The notes: generated by a model from the letters alone, not told the origin. DNA of 64,000 bases from Microseira wollei NIES-4236 (GCF_020521235.1 NZ_BLAY01000029.1:1-64000); one strand, 5' to 3'. Positions 42,453 to 52,373 are shown, counted from the stretch's first letter. Made by a program: numbers and translations.

Positions 42453-43466
42453 ATGAAAATCGTCTTCTTCGGCACTCCTGAATTCGCCGTACCAACCCTA
42501 GAACGCTTACTAGCACATCCCGACTTTGAAGTTTTGGCAGTTGTCACTCAACCGGATAAACGTCGAGGACGGGGTAACCAGATGGTTCCTTCCCCCGTGA
42601 AAACTGTTGCATTGGCGCATCCGTTACCCGTTTGGCAACCAACGCGGGTCAAAAAAGATAGCGAAACTCTCGCACAACTGCGGCAAGCTGGGGCAGATGC
42701 ATTCGTAGTGGTGGCGTATGGGCAAATACTTTCCCAAAAAATTCTGGACATGCCCAAAATCGGATGCATTAACGTCCACGGCTCGATTTTGCCCCCATAT
42801 CGGGGTGCTGCGCCGATCCAGTGGTGTCTCTACAACGGGGAAACCGAAACCGGCATCACCACAATGCTAATGGATGCCGGAATGGATACCGGACCAATGC
42901 TGTTAAAAGCTTATACGCCAATTGGGATATTGGATAACGCCTCGCAACTGGGGCAGACTTTAGCACAGTTGGGGGCAGATTTGTTAGTGGAAACGCTGGT
43001 GAAGCTAGAACGCCAAGAGATCGAACCCATACCTCAAGATTCTGCTAAAGCGACTTATGCACCACCGATCAAAAAGCCAGATTACAACATTGATTGGTCC
43101 AGGGAAGCGTACGCTATCCACAACCAAGTCAGGGCATTCTTCCCCGATTGTATGGCAACATTTCGCGGCAATCCAATTAAAATTATCGCCACTGCGCCCC
43201 TTGGCGCTGATTACTGGAGTCAACTACCGCCAAAATTAAAAGCATTAGAGCAAAATTGGTCGGCAATATCATCTGATTCTGGGCGTCCCGGAGAAGTAGT
43301 CAGCATAGCCAAAAACATCGGTCCGATTATTCAAACCGGATCTGGATTGCTGCTATTGCAACAAATACAGCCAGCTGGAAAACGCCCCCAATCTGGATGG
43401 GACTTCGCCAATGGAACGCGCTTAGCAATAGGAGAGGTATTTGAAACTGCGAGTTTGCAACAATAA
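42453..43466 (+). CDS. fmt: methionyl-tRNA formyltransferase
   Basis: A 337-residue enzyme, full length for the family. It transfers a formyl group from 10-formyl-THF to Met-tRNA-fMet for translation initiation. The N-terminal Rossmann domain shows [46 protein letters not shown] and the formyl-THF-binding [19 protein letters not shown] with catalytic Asn, His and downstream Asp ([11 protein letters not shown]). The C-terminal OB domain (about 210-320) binds tRNA. It is a housekeeping gene and gives the best evidence that this is chromosomal DNA. ATG 42453 directly follows heptad repeats, which leave no clear ribosome binding site. Confidence 0.98.
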   Translation: MKIVFFGTPEFAVPTLERLLAHPDFEVLAVVTQPDKRRGRGNQMVPSPVKTVALAHPLPVWQPTRVKKDSETLAQLRQAGADAFVVVAYGQILSQKILDMPKIGCINVHGSILPPYRGAAPIQWCLYNGETETGITTMLMDAGMDTGPMLLKAYTPIGILDNASQLGQTLAQLGADLLVETLVKLERQEIEPIPQDSAKATYAPPIKKPDYNIDWSREAYAIHNQVRAFFPDCMATFRGNPIKIIATAPLGADYWSQLPPKLKALEQNWSAISSDSGRPGEVVSIAKNIGPIIQTGSGLLLLQQIQPAGKRPQSGWDFANGTRLAIGEVFETASLQQ

Positions 43467-43523
43467 AAGCTGGTGAATCATCGGTGAGAAGTTAAGGTTT
43501 TGGTTGGGAATTTTGTCAAAATC

Positions 43524-43624
43524 AGGACTTACGCAAGACGAGAAAAGAAACAAAGGTGAGACCGTCGATCTCTGGTTCCCTTTCCCAACGATTTTTCGGA
43601 GAAACCGGGAAGCGCGTAAGTCCT
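43524..43624. mobile_element. MITE-like element with AGGACTTACGCA termini, second copy
   Basis: AGGACTTACGCA at the left and GCGCGTAAGTCCT at the right bound a core with CAACGATTTTTCGGAGAAAC. It pairs with the copy at 29869-29966. The core string GATTTTTCGGAGAAACCGGG also forms the 3' end of the zincin gene at 18030. Confidence 0.8.
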
Positions 43625-43676
43625 AAAAATGACCTGCAACTGGTGCAAAAAGGCTCCACCACCCTTGTGCAGATGT

Positions 43677-43797
43677 TCAACCTTGAAAGATCGCCGCTAA
43701 AATACTGATGATAGTGATGACAACTAGCAGTTCAATCAGGGTCATACCTTGATGGCGATCTCTTGCCTGGGTTGAACCTTGTAACTGGAGTTTAGAC
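43677..43797 (-). pseudogene. type IV prepilin 5' fragment
   Basis: On the minus strand the frame reads STQARDRHQG-MTLIELLVV, then ITIISILAAIFQG and TGA. Gly-Met-Thr-Leu-Ile-Glu followed by a hydrophobic helix is the prepilin peptidase site and N-terminal helix of type IV pilins. The frame lacks an upstream start and ends right after the helix, so it is a remnant of a pilin gene or of a gene with a prepilin-type leader. Confidence 0.75.
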
Positions 43798-43855
43798 TAG
43801 ATTTGAGTGAAAAACACTAGGATTTTTTCAGCCAAAGTTTTTGGCTCAGTAGCTT

Positions 43856-45859
43856 CTATTGTTTTCCCCTGTTTTTAACAGATTGATATAAATCAATAAC
43901 AAAAATATCTCCGTCATCGTAAATTCTCTTTCTAGTCTTACCAAGTTCATCTAAATTATCTTGAAAATTAAAACCCTGCCGTACCGTAGTTCTCAACCAA
44001 ATATGGGCTGTGGGTCTAAGTTGAAATGAAAATTTTTTCTTTTGCAGTCCCCCTTCGTTTTTATAAGAATAGGCGACATATTTAATAGATTTTGAAATCA
44101 GATAATCAGCCACCGCTTCACCTCCCTTGAAGAAAGGAATACCAGGTGGAAGGCTTGCTCCTCCAGGCCAATCCACCACAAAGATTTGATTCCGTTTAAA
44201 ATTAAGTAAAAAAGGTTTTTCAAGTCTTGTTAAAACTGGTTCCGACTCCGGAATTGATTGCTGCATTTGGATATGTCGAGCAATTTCTTGGTCTGAAACC
44301 AAAGGCATATTGCTCAGTCCAACTCTGATATTAGCAATCAAACTTGAATACCTTTGCCAGTTAGACTCACCCGATTTAGTATTATCATAACCCCCCATGA
44401 GCAAACCAGCTACCAGCATAGCCACAAGCCAAGACTTAGAAGTTTTGGTTTGACTTGTATTTTCAACTACTTTGGGGTTACTCAAAGCGTTGACCATCAG
44501 GAAAATTATTGCGGGGTAAATAATAGGAAAGGGATAACGATAGACGCTAATTCTCTCACCTCCTACAGCTAAGGCTACAATGAGCGTCCCCAAACCAGCA
44601 CTAATGAGAACAGATAAAAATACTTCGCGACCAACAATAGTCCGGGTTCGCGGGAAAATGCAAATCAAGCCAAGCAACAAAAGTGCAATAAAATAAATAC
44701 TTGCGATCGCAGAGATTGTAATTTGAATGGCTTTGCCAGGGGTTACTTCACTGGAAGGCATCACAAAAGTTCCGTAGACCGAACCATGATAGCCTTTACC
44801 CAAGATGGGATAAAATAATGTCCCCGATGATTGGTACATCGATATCATCCAGGGCAAAAGAAACATTACAACTAATGTAGAAGCCATTAAAAATTCGGAG
44901 ATCGCCGCTTTACGATTTTCCTTAGCACCAATAATGTAAAAAGCATAACTAGAAATAAATAAAAGGCCACAAGCCGGAATAAAAGTAGATTTAAGAGAGC
45001 AGATTGCTGCTGTGATAATAGCAATAATACCAGCATTAGATAGGGGAGATGAAACTTTTAGTTTATCCCAATCAAGCGTTGTAAAAATACTTATAAATAG
45101 CGCCATCGAAGTCACGCTACTGGTAATGTTTACTTTGGGATAAGGAATAAAAAGAAACAGGAAAAGCAAGAAAACTGCTCTTTTCGCGGTTAACCTTTTT
45201 TCTTGTATATAATCCCATAAAATACCTAGAGAAATTATTAAGGCAATTCCCGGGTCAATTATATTAAAATTTACTTCTTTAAGGATGCTGAGAGTAAAGG
45301 TTTGTAAAAAAGATTGTCCACCCAAAGCACTTTCTATTCTTCTATTATTAAAAGGGTCTATTCCTATCGAACCAATTTGGAGCATCTTTTCGGGATAAAC
45401 AAAATACCCCTGGTAGTCATCATGTCCCATAAATCTATAGGCATAAACCCAGCCAGCATACTGCAAAAATATTATTGCTAAAATTACAGCAACCCCAATA
45501 ATGAATAGCTTGTCTTTTTGAAACTTTTGCCAGGAGATCCGATAATTATTCAACGACTCGGTGACAAAGCTTCTGTTTTTGTAAATATCAACTAACCAAA
45601 GCAGGAAACCCAATCCCAAGTAAATTAAAATTGTGATTGGCGAAATCGTCCATGTAACATTTAAAACCCCACCCACGCCTACACTAAAAGCCATACCCCA
45701 AGCGGCTTTTTGTCCCCATCCAATCCGATATTTTGGAAAAAGAATACGGTTAACTAACCCACCCCAACCTATGAGGGATAAAAGAATATAGATTCCCCAT
45801 AAGAAAGCTAGTAAGTATGAACTCATTGCTATAGCACGCTTGTGAATATTCATCGCCAT
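43856..45859 (-). CDS. large polytopic membrane protein, GT-C-like (LIC_10190-type)
   Basis: A 667-residue protein with about 13 membrane helices (first: YLLAFLWGIYILLSLIGWGG) and a C-terminal outside domain (about 500-667). The first large loop carries an acidic motif (YRFMGHDDYQGYFVYPEKML), as expected for GT-C glycosyltransferases that use lipid-linked sugars. Clustering with glycosyltransferases and methyltransferases supports a role in cell-surface glycan synthesis. A second start at 45826 (MSSYLLAF) would remove 11 residues and also fits; neither has a clear ribosome binding site. The donor and acceptor are unknown. Confidence 0.65.
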   Translation of the reverse strand: MAMNIHKRAIAMSSYLLAFLWGIYILLSLIGWGGLVNRILFPKYRIGWGQKAAWGMAFSVGVGGVLNVTWTISPITILIYLGLGFLLWLVDIYKNRSFVTESLNNYRISWQKFQKDKLFIIGVAVILAIIFLQYAGWVYAYRFMGHDDYQGYFVYPEKMLQIGSIGIDPFNNRRIESALGGQSFLQTFTLSILKEVNFNIIDPGIALIISLGILWDYIQEKRLTAKRAVFLLFLFLFIPYPKVNITSSVTSMALFISIFTTLDWDKLKVSSPLSNAGIIAIITAAICSLKSTFIPACGLLFISSYAFYIIGAKENRKAAISEFLMASTLVVMFLLPWMISMYQSSGTLFYPILGKGYHGSVYGTFVMPSSEVTPGKAIQITISAIASIYFIALLLLGLICIFPRTRTIVGREVFLSVLISAGLGTLIVALAVGGERISVYRYPFPIIYPAIIFLMVNALSNPKVVENTSQTKTSKSWLVAMLVAGLLMGGYDNTKSGESNWQRYSSLIANIRVGLSNMPLVSDQEIARHIQMQQSIPESEPVLTRLEKPFLLNFKRNQIFVVDWPGGASLPPGIPFFKGGEAVADYLISKSIKYVAYSYKNEGGLQKKKFSFQLRPTAHIWLRTTVRQGFNFQDNLDELGKTRKRIYDDGDIFVIDLYQSVKNRGKQ

Positions 45860-45949
45860 TTCAATCCAAAGATACTACCAAAGATAGGGAGAGATCAGAG
45901 GTGGGAGACTGGGCCAAGGTAGATAAGACAGAGAGAGTATTACCAGTCG

Positions 45950-46528
45950 TTATATGACGTTACTAAACAAAATTTTACATAAGACATCCTTGGTAATTTT
46001 ACTGTTTGTTTCAGAATAGATTGCATTGGCTACCCTCCTGGGTGAATCTGTTATTTCAGATGGGTAGCCTTGCAGCAATAATATCATGTCAAGTAACCAG
46101 GCAATACTCGTTAAACCAGCAATTCGCTCGTTAAAGTCAAAAACCCTTAGCAACCAGAAGCAGGCAACTACAGCAGCTACATTCAACGGCACAAAGATGG
46201 GGAAGTTAACTACCAAAACCCGAAAATCTCTTTCCCCTACTTTGGGAAACCATTGGTGCAGTTGAGTTCCTAACCAGTCGTAAGGAACCATCAGCATAGA
46301 CTGTCCCACGTCGTAGGCTATGTAACGCTTGTAGCGCACCCCCATCACTCCAGCGGTAACATCGTCTCGAGATTTAGCTTGATAGCCTGGGGAAACTTCT
46401 TCAGTACCTGTCCACCAGGCATGAGCCATTTTCATCCTGAGGTAGTTATCTATACTGTAGAACTTACCTGTGTTGATTACGCTAATCCACAACAGAGCAA
46501 TCAGAGCTACTTTTGTAACTGTTTTCAT
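45950..46528 (-). CDS. truncated paralog of the MAHAWWTG GT-C-like membrane family
   Basis: A 192-residue product. Residues 1-145 match the N-terminus of the intact family members at 46554, 50053 and 55354 (MKTVTKVALIALLWISVINT, MAHAWWTGTEEVSPGY, VGQSMLMVPYDWLGTQ, FDFNERIAGLTSIAWLL). Then similarity ends at 46092, where TAATATCATGTC, a string that also starts the composite repeats at 10888 and 29409, meets the coding sequence; the final 45 or so residues are unrelated. The deletion or insertion removed about 370 residues. It lies directly downstream of an intact copy, and is probably a non-functional remnant. Confidence 0.8.
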   Translation of the reverse strand: MKTVTKVALIALLWISVINTGKFYSIDNYLRMKMAHAWWTGTEEVSPGYQAKSRDDVTAGVMGVRYKRYIAYDVGQSMLMVPYDWLGTQLHQWFPKVGERDFRVLVVNFPIFVPLNVAAVVACFWLLRVFDFNERIAGLTSIAWLLDMILLLQGYPSEITDSPRRVANAIYSETNSKITKDVLCKILFSNVI

Positions 46529-46553
46529 TTTTCCTAAAGCTACTGAATAAAAC

Positions 46554-48125
46554 TCATCGTTTTGTATGCAAAAAACAGAACCATAGGCTAGTTCCGATGG
46601 CTAAAGTCAATACCGCTCCCCACACAATAAATGCCCACTTGCGATTGAATGTATACCGAACGTAGTTAAACGGTAGAAGCGCCACTTGATGGCGGTCTTT
46701 GAGGAAAAACCTCTGACTTTGAGGCAATTTACTGATGTCTCCACTTACGCACCGTTCGGCGAAGGAACTATTAGACAAATAACTGTTGATCTGACAAACA
46801 ATGTTAGTCACTCGCTGACCTAAGTGGAATTGAAGATGGCTAGATTCGGGTGGGACAAATAGATCCTGAGCAGACTCCAGAGAGAAAACCAATATAACCG
46901 AAGCAATCTGGACAAAAATTGCTACTGTGAGGAGTCCCCGCATTAGCCAGACTGTTAACCCTTTAACAGATAAGAGACGCCCAAGGAAGACAGCTAAAAG
47001 GGGAATGAGCAACAAGTGAACCGAGGTGACCTGATACCTTGCCGCCCAAGCAGCACCTCCGTACCAGAAATCCAGCCGACTGGTAGCAACGATATGCAAG
47101 CAAAGATTAAAAATCCCGCAGACCAAGTACCACTGTATATCAGGCGAAAGTCTCTTCCAAAGGACAATTCCTAACACCAGACAAGGCAACAGTAACGGGT
47201 CATAAATGAAAATACTTTTTGCCGGTGAGAATAGCACCCCCAAAATCCCGACATGGGGTGGATTGTTAAAGGGATAATTAGCAGGAAGTTCAGGCAGATC
47301 CGACCACATTGGATCTGCGTACAACTGCTTGATTGCGAAGCTCTGTCCGCTCGTCCAAAAACTTCCGTAGCGGATGTAGGTAAAAACTCGTTCCACCAGA
47401 GCCAAAGGCATAAAGCCGACTATCAAGAATCCCAAAACCTTGATAACCTTGAGTTTGTCACGGCTTTGATCAGCCATACAACCCGCTAGAAAGATAGATA
47501 CGGTGAAAACGTGAATAAAACTGGTAAACCGAATCAGCAAGGCAGCACCCAGCGCTAGTCCACTGATAGCAGCAAAGCGAGGACGCCCGCGCTTCACACA
47601 GGCTAAGGCAGCTGCGTAACCGATGGTGACAAAGAGTAACAATTGATTATTTTGCTGCGGCACTTGGGCGTAGTGCAAAACTGTAGTGCCAAGTAACCAG
47701 GCAATACTCGTTAAACCAGCAATTCGCTCGTTAAAGTCAAAAACCCTTAGCAACCAGAAGCAGGAAACTACAGCAGCTACATTCAACGGCACAAAGATGG
47801 CGAAGTTAACTACCAAACCCCGAAAATCTCTTTCCCCTACTTTGGGAAACCATCGGTGCAGTTGAGTTCCTAACCAGTCGCCAGGTAGCATCAGCATAGA
47901 CTGTCCCAAGTCAAAGGGTACGTAGCGCCTACCTCCTACGCCGTTAACTACAGAAAAGTACGCAACCCGACTATCCGGTCGATAATCTGGAGAAACTTCT
48001 TCCGTACCTGTCCACCAGGCATGAGCCATTTGTAATCTGAGATTTGCATCTGCGTTGATCAAGCCTGTATTGATTGCGCCAATCCACAACAAGGCAATTA
48101 GCGCTACTTTTGTACTCGTTTTCAT
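46554..48125 (-). CDS. GT-C-like polytopic membrane protein, MAHAWWTG family copy 1
   Basis: A 523-residue protein with about 11 membrane helices. After TM1 (VALIALLWIGAINTG) the outside loop holds conserved acids in DANLRLQMAHAWWTGTEEV and the block DLGQSMLMLPGDWLGTQLH, consistent with the first-loop catalytic Asp/Glu of GT-C glycosyltransferases. Other shared blocks are FDFNERIAGLTSIAWLLGTT, YAQVPQQNNQLLLFVTIGYA, RYGSFWTSGQSF, SPAKSIFIYDPLLLPCLVLG and SRLDFWYGGAAWAARY. Three relatives lie in this window. I infer transfer of a sugar from a polyprenyl-linked donor in surface glycan assembly; no member that I know is characterised. Confidence 0.7.
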   Translation of the reverse strand: MKTSTKVALIALLWIGAINTGLINADANLRLQMAHAWWTGTEEVSPDYRPDSRVAYFSVVNGVGGRRYVPFDLGQSMLMLPGDWLGTQLHRWFPKVGERDFRGLVVNFAIFVPLNVAAVVSCFWLLRVFDFNERIAGLTSIAWLLGTTVLHYAQVPQQNNQLLLFVTIGYAAALACVKRGRPRFAAISGLALGAALLIRFTSFIHVFTVSIFLAGCMADQSRDKLKVIKVLGFLIVGFMPLALVERVFTYIRYGSFWTSGQSFAIKQLYADPMWSDLPELPANYPFNNPPHVGILGVLFSPAKSIFIYDPLLLPCLVLGIVLWKRLSPDIQWYLVCGIFNLCLHIVATSRLDFWYGGAAWAARYQVTSVHLLLIPLLAVFLGRLLSVKGLTVWLMRGLLTVAIFVQIASVILVFSLESAQDLFVPPESSHLQFHLGQRVTNIVCQINSYLSNSSFAERCVSGDISKLPQSQRFFLKDRHQVALLPFNYVRYTFNRKWAFIVWGAVLTLAIGTSLWFCFLHTKR

Positions 48126-48239
48126 GAGCAGGAAGAAAGAATTACAGGATTTTTTGTGACTATATTTCAGATTTTTTATGACATTTTCTCACCTACCTTG
48201 TATTACTCTTTAGACCGAGCGCGATAGTTTGTTGCTTAG

Positions 48240-49721
48240 TTATAGCCAAGGGCGGTAGGCCGGTTTTATCACCTTACGCGCTCCACATTCGCTTTCAGAA
48301 TCTGTGGCTTTGACTGAATAGGAATAATTTAATTGGGTCTGAAACTTAGAAGCATAGAGAAAATCATTAGGAGTTATACTAATGATACAAACTTCTTCCC
48401 CTGGAGAAATCTTATTTACCAGCTTAAAATCAACATGACGTTCGAGATGTTTTTCCAACGTGTAGAAGCTTGGTTTGACAGCAGAAGGCTTTCTGATTTG
48501 AAAAATCACCAATGTTAAAAATAGAATGCATATAATTCCCAAGTTTTTGGTGTCGATCCATTTCAGATTTTTGAGCGATCGCTCTAAATGAGACACCAGA
48601 TACAAATTTAAGGATACTAATGATATCATCCAGAACATATAGTACCTAAGCTCGTGAGATTGAGGTATGAGAGAAGCGACCAAAGACATAATAGTAACTA
48701 GAATGACAGCGACTAAAGTTTCGCGACACCGATAGCGATAACATATATAACTGAAAAGGAGTAAGTTGAAAACAACATAAGCTCCGAAAAAACCACCCAT
48801 TCTATGTTGAGAAGGATTTTTACTACCTTGGTCTATTGACCAGGGGGCGCTGTTGATTTCTAAAATTGAATAAACCCACCGCTGAGGTCTAGAAGCGTTT
48901 TTCAAATAACCTGGAGAGTCTTGGTATAACGGTTGCTTGTGATTTAAAACTATCCCCATTACCTCTATTCTCACCGGATAAAATGGATTGCCATAAAAAA
49001 CTATATTTTTGATGGGGGTGGCAAAAATCAAAAGAGCAGCCAGGAAAATAGTAGGTACTATAGTCAGCAGCCGTTTAGATTGCATTCTTCTTGCTTGAAT
49101 TTGTTTAAAGCCTAGCCAGATTAGTTTGAATCCGACAAAGCATAAAATTAGAAAAACCAGAGGAATTAATTGTAGTTTTATATTGGCAGTGCCAGCAGCC
49201 GCTAGGAAGATAACAAATAGATTGCGCTTAGTCAAAAAATCACTTTTTGTGTATACCAAGTAGGTCATCATAACCAGGATCGAGAGACATACATTAGCTG
49301 GTAAATCGACATAGCAGGATGTTGCATGGATTTGAATTAGCGGCACAGATAGGAGTGCGAACGCTGATAAATAAAGCGGAACCTGAAAATACAATTTCAG
49401 AAAATAAAGATATATAATTAAACTTAAAAAAGTCACTAAGTTTGCAGCTTGAACCCGCTGGAATACCACCCAAAATAATCCTTGTAAAAACTCTGCCAAG
49501 AGCGGAAAGCCATCATAAATAGTTTCTATAGAATCTTGGAAAGCATAGGATGTAGCTGGAACAATACCCAATATTCTGGCGGCAAATGGCAAATGATACC
49601 ACCAGGAATCATAGGAAGTATCTACATCAACTAAACTCTTGAAAAATATTGATATTACAACAATTATTGCCGCGATATTTAAAACATATTTAATTGCCAA
49701 ACTTCTTTGATGTAATTTCAT
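48240..49721 (-). CDS. GT-C-like polytopic membrane protein
   Basis: A 493-residue protein with about 10-11 membrane helices (first: YVLNIAAIIVVISIFFKSLV). The first loop has VDVDTSYDSWWYHLPFAARI, an Asp-rich motif followed by an aromatic patch, as in GT-C glycosyltransferases and related O-antigen membrane enzymes. The C-terminal 80 residues are outside (HLERHVDFKLVNKISPGEEV). It is not closely related to the neighbouring MAHAWWTG family. It is AT-rich relative to the neighbours, like several genes in this locus. Role in surface polysaccharide inferred from context. Confidence 0.65.
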   Translation of the reverse strand: MKLHQRSLAIKYVLNIAAIIVVISIFFKSLVDVDTSYDSWWYHLPFAARILGIVPATSYAFQDSIETIYDGFPLLAEFLQGLFWVVFQRVQAANLVTFLSLIIYLYFLKLYFQVPLYLSAFALLSVPLIQIHATSCYVDLPANVCLSILVMMTYLVYTKSDFLTKRNLFVIFLAAAGTANIKLQLIPLVFLILCFVGFKLIWLGFKQIQARRMQSKRLLTIVPTIFLAALLIFATPIKNIVFYGNPFYPVRIEVMGIVLNHKQPLYQDSPGYLKNASRPQRWVYSILEINSAPWSIDQGSKNPSQHRMGGFFGAYVVFNLLLFSYICYRYRCRETLVAVILVTIMSLVASLIPQSHELRYYMFWMISLVSLNLYLVSHLERSLKNLKWIDTKNLGIICILFLTLVIFQIRKPSAVKPSFYTLEKHLERHVDFKLVNKISPGEEVCIISITPNDFLYASKFQTQLNYSYSVKATDSESECGARKVIKPAYRPWL

Positions 49722-50052
49722 TTTATTGTTTCTCCATTACAGATATACAAAATAGAAAATCTCTGGGGATTGCTGGTGGTTTATCATATAATTTTACCAG
49801 GCGCGATCGCAAGTAACATCCGAGAATATATCGAAATCATACCCTGAAAAATCAACGGTTATTGGGGCTATAATACGAGCAAATACTCAGGATAATTTCC
49901 CAGGCAGCACCACGCTCCCAGCAACAGGCAAATGAAAAAGCCAAAAATCGTTGAATAAAATGCGATGATAGCCTCGTCTCAAACTGGAAGTATCTGAACA
50001 GATACTGCGCTCAATCAGAGAATTTTTCAGAATCGATCTCACGGTCATTGTC
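49722..50052. other. intergenic region without a gene
   Basis: About 330 bases between two minus-strand membrane-protein genes. There is one HIP1 octamer (GCGATCGC near 49803) and no repeat array, strong hairpin or supported small gene. The upstream gene probably has its own terminator-less end here, and a promoter for 48240-49721 may lie within. Confidence 0.4.
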
Positions 50053-51570
50053 TTACACCACAAAACAAAAAGAGACAGTAGTAACGATTGCCATAATCAA
50101 TACCAATCCCCAGACAATAAATACTAAATTTCGACCTTTAGTAAAGGAAAACGGTAGAAGAGAGACTTTCTTGATTAGGGGACCATTTACGTTATAATAC
50201 AGCTTGGCTTTACACTGGTTGGAGAAAGAACTATTGATTAGACAAGCAATATTAGTTACGCGCTCGCCTAAACGAAACACAAGGTGACTGGGAACTGTGG
50301 CAAAGACAACTGGACCTGACTCGACGGAAGGTCGCAGGATAACCGAACTGATTTGAACTACGATCGCTAGTACAAGAAAGCCTCGCATCAGCCACTGGGT
50401 TAACCCTCTGACCAATAAAATGCGCTGTATAAACAGAGCAATTAGAGGAATAAGTAACAAATGAACCGATGTGACATGGTATCTAGCCCCCCAGGCGGCA
50501 TCTCCGTGCCAAAAGTCGAGCCGACTGGTCAGGATTATATGCAAGATCAGGTCGAAAATCCCGCCGATCAAATACCACTGGATATATGGCGACATTTTCT
50601 TCCACATGACAATTAATAACACCAAACAGGGCAACAATAACGGGTCGTAGATAAAAATACTTTTTGCCGGTGAGAATAGCACCCCCCAAATTCCAACCAG
50701 CGGGGGAGTAATCCAAGGATAATTTGCAGGTAAATCGGGCAAACCCGAAAAAATTGGATCGGTAGCCCATTGCTTGACAGACAAACTTTGTCCAGAAGTC
50801 CAAAAACTCCCGTAGCGGATGTAATCAAAAACTCTTCCTAGCAACGCTAAAGGAATAAAGCCGACTATCCAGAATCCCGCGACCTGGAGAACTTTAAACT
50901 TGTCGCGGCTTTGATAGACTATACAGCCTACTACAAACAGGAATACAGTTAAAACGTGAATAATACCGGTCGCCCGGATCAGCAGAGCAGTACCCAAGGC
51001 TAGTCCACTGAATAAGGCCAAGTGAGGACGCCCGCGACGCACGCAAACTAATGCTGCAATATAACCCAGAGTGACAAACAGCAGCACTTGATTATTCTGG
51101 CTAGGCACTTGGGCATAGTTAAAAACTGTAGTGCTAAGCAGCCAAGTAATACTCGCTATTCCAGCAAGGCGCTCTTCAAAGTCAAAAAGTCTCAGCAGCC
51201 AGAAACAGGAAACTACCGCCGCCACATTTATGGGTATAAAAATCAGAAAACTAACGACAATACGCCGTAGAAAGCTTAACTCTATTTGAGGGAACACTTG
51301 GTGTAGTTGAGTTCCCAACCAGTCACCAGGAAGCATTAACATAGACTGTCCCACTTCATAGGGGATATAACGCTTACCTCCCGCGCCCAAAACCCCAACT
51401 ATAGATATGCGGGATTTAGGTTTATGATTTGGTGGAAGAGAAATTTCTTCAGTCCCCGTCCACCAGGCATGAGCCATATTTAATCTGAGTAGAGAATCTC
51501 CGTAGATGGGGCCTGGGTTGACTGCTGTACACCACAACGCAATTAGGGCTACCTTTATAAGAGTTTTCAT
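50053..51570 (-). CDS. GT-C-like polytopic membrane protein, MAHAWWTG family copy 2
   Basis: A 505-residue member of the family described at 46554, starting MKTLIKVALIALWCTAVNPG. That ATG at 51570 follows GAGGAAGAACTAATA; a start nine codons upstream is less likely, because the paralogs begin with MKT. It keeps LRLNMAHAWWTGTEEI, VGQSMLMLPGDWLGTQLH, FDFEERLAGIASITWLLSTT, SPAKSIFIYDPLLLPCLVL and SRLDFWHGDAAWGARYHV. It differs from copy 1 mainly at the C-terminus (FSFTKGRNLVFIVWGLVLIM). It lies downstream of the GT2-methyltransferase group (54266 to 51693), probably in one operon. Sugar specificity unknown. Confidence 0.7.
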   Translation of the reverse strand: MKTLIKVALIALWCTAVNPGPIYGDSLLRLNMAHAWWTGTEEISLPPNHKPKSRISIVGVLGAGGKRYIPYEVGQSMLMLPGDWLGTQLHQVFPQIELSFLRRIVVSFLIFIPINVAAVVSCFWLLRLFDFEERLAGIASITWLLSTTVFNYAQVPSQNNQVLLFVTLGYIAALVCVRRGRPHLALFSGLALGTALLIRATGIIHVLTVFLFVVGCIVYQSRDKFKVLQVAGFWIVGFIPLALLGRVFDYIRYGSFWTSGQSLSVKQWATDPIFSGLPDLPANYPWITPPLVGIWGVLFSPAKSIFIYDPLLLPCLVLLIVMWKKMSPYIQWYLIGGIFDLILHIILTSRLDFWHGDAAWGARYHVTSVHLLLIPLIALFIQRILLVRGLTQWLMRGFLVLAIVVQISSVILRPSVESGPVVFATVPSHLVFRLGERVTNIACLINSSFSNQCKAKLYYNVNGPLIKKVSLLPFSFTKGRNLVFIVWGLVLIMAIVTTVSFCFVV

Positions 51571-51692
51571 TATTAGTTCTTCCTCACCGCACAACATTTT
51601 GTCTAATTAACGTGATTCGATAATTTATCAAGTGCCGTAAGCCTCAAAATCTACTTTAAATATCACGCGCCGCGCTCAACAGATGGTTCGAG

Positions 51693-52367
51693 TTAATTCT
51701 CCAAATAAAAAACTAGATTGGAAATTAACCCAAACAGCCTGAAATGTTTTTTATACACTTGACTATCAGCTGGGAATAAACTTAACATGTTTTTCTCAGA
51801 TAAAAGGTTTAAGTTTTCCTCTTTAGACCAAAAATCTTTACCCAGCAATTTTAGAATTGTGCTAAACCAGGATCTGGGAAGCCAGTGAACTAGGGGAAGA
51901 ACCGTATGAAATTCTATGGGATACCAGCGGTTGGGAGTAGTAATAAAGCAAGTACGACCAACCCGGCAAAGTTCGCGAATAAACAGCTGCTGCCGTTCCC
52001 GACTGCCGACATGTTCAATCACCGCAAAACTGACAACTAAGTCAAAGCTTTTGTCTGGGAAAGGTAGGTTTAGACCATCAGCTTGGATATACTTCAGACC
52101 TGGATAATCTTGTTCGAGAAAGGAAGCATCTTCTAAACCCACGGCTGTAATTTTATGCGGATATGGGTACAGTTTTTCAAAAAAGTTAGAGTCTTGCCGT
52201 CGGTCCGAGGTAACTCCCACATCAAGAACTGTTGTTTCGCAAGTCGGTTGTGCTATTTGCATCAATGACTTAAACATTTTCTGGCGCGAATGCCAGATAA
52301 TTTTTTCTACCAGACCCCCAAAAGCTGGCTGGTTTTGGTAATACTCGCTTGCCGACTTTAATATCAT
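51693..52367 (-). CDS. class I SAM-dependent methyltransferase
   Basis: A 224-residue methyltransferase. Motif I is TTVLDVGVTSDRRQDSN (unusual: the glycine-rich GxGxG is reduced). The acid motif II is near ITAVGLEDASF. Then come YIQADGLNLPFPDKSFDLVV and SFAVIEHVGSRERQQLFIRE of the UbiE/Methyltransf_11 type, and a C-terminal hydrophobic segment (FRLFGLISNLVFYL). It starts 6 bases before the end of the preceding methyltransferase gene region, implying co-transcription. It probably modifies a sugar or lipid-linked intermediate in surface glycan synthesis (inference from context). Confidence 0.85.
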   Translation of the reverse strand: MILKSASEYYQNQPAFGGLVEKIIWHSRQKMFKSLMQIAQPTCETTVLDVGVTSDRRQDSNFFEKLYPYPHKITAVGLEDASFLEQDYPGLKYIQADGLNLPFPDKSFDLVVSFAVIEHVGSRERQQLFIRELCRVGRTCFITTPNRWYPIEFHTVLPLVHWLPRSWFSTILKLLGKDFWSKEENLNLLSEKNMLSLFPADSQVYKKHFRLFGLISNLVFYLEN

Positions 52368-52373
52368 CCTGCT

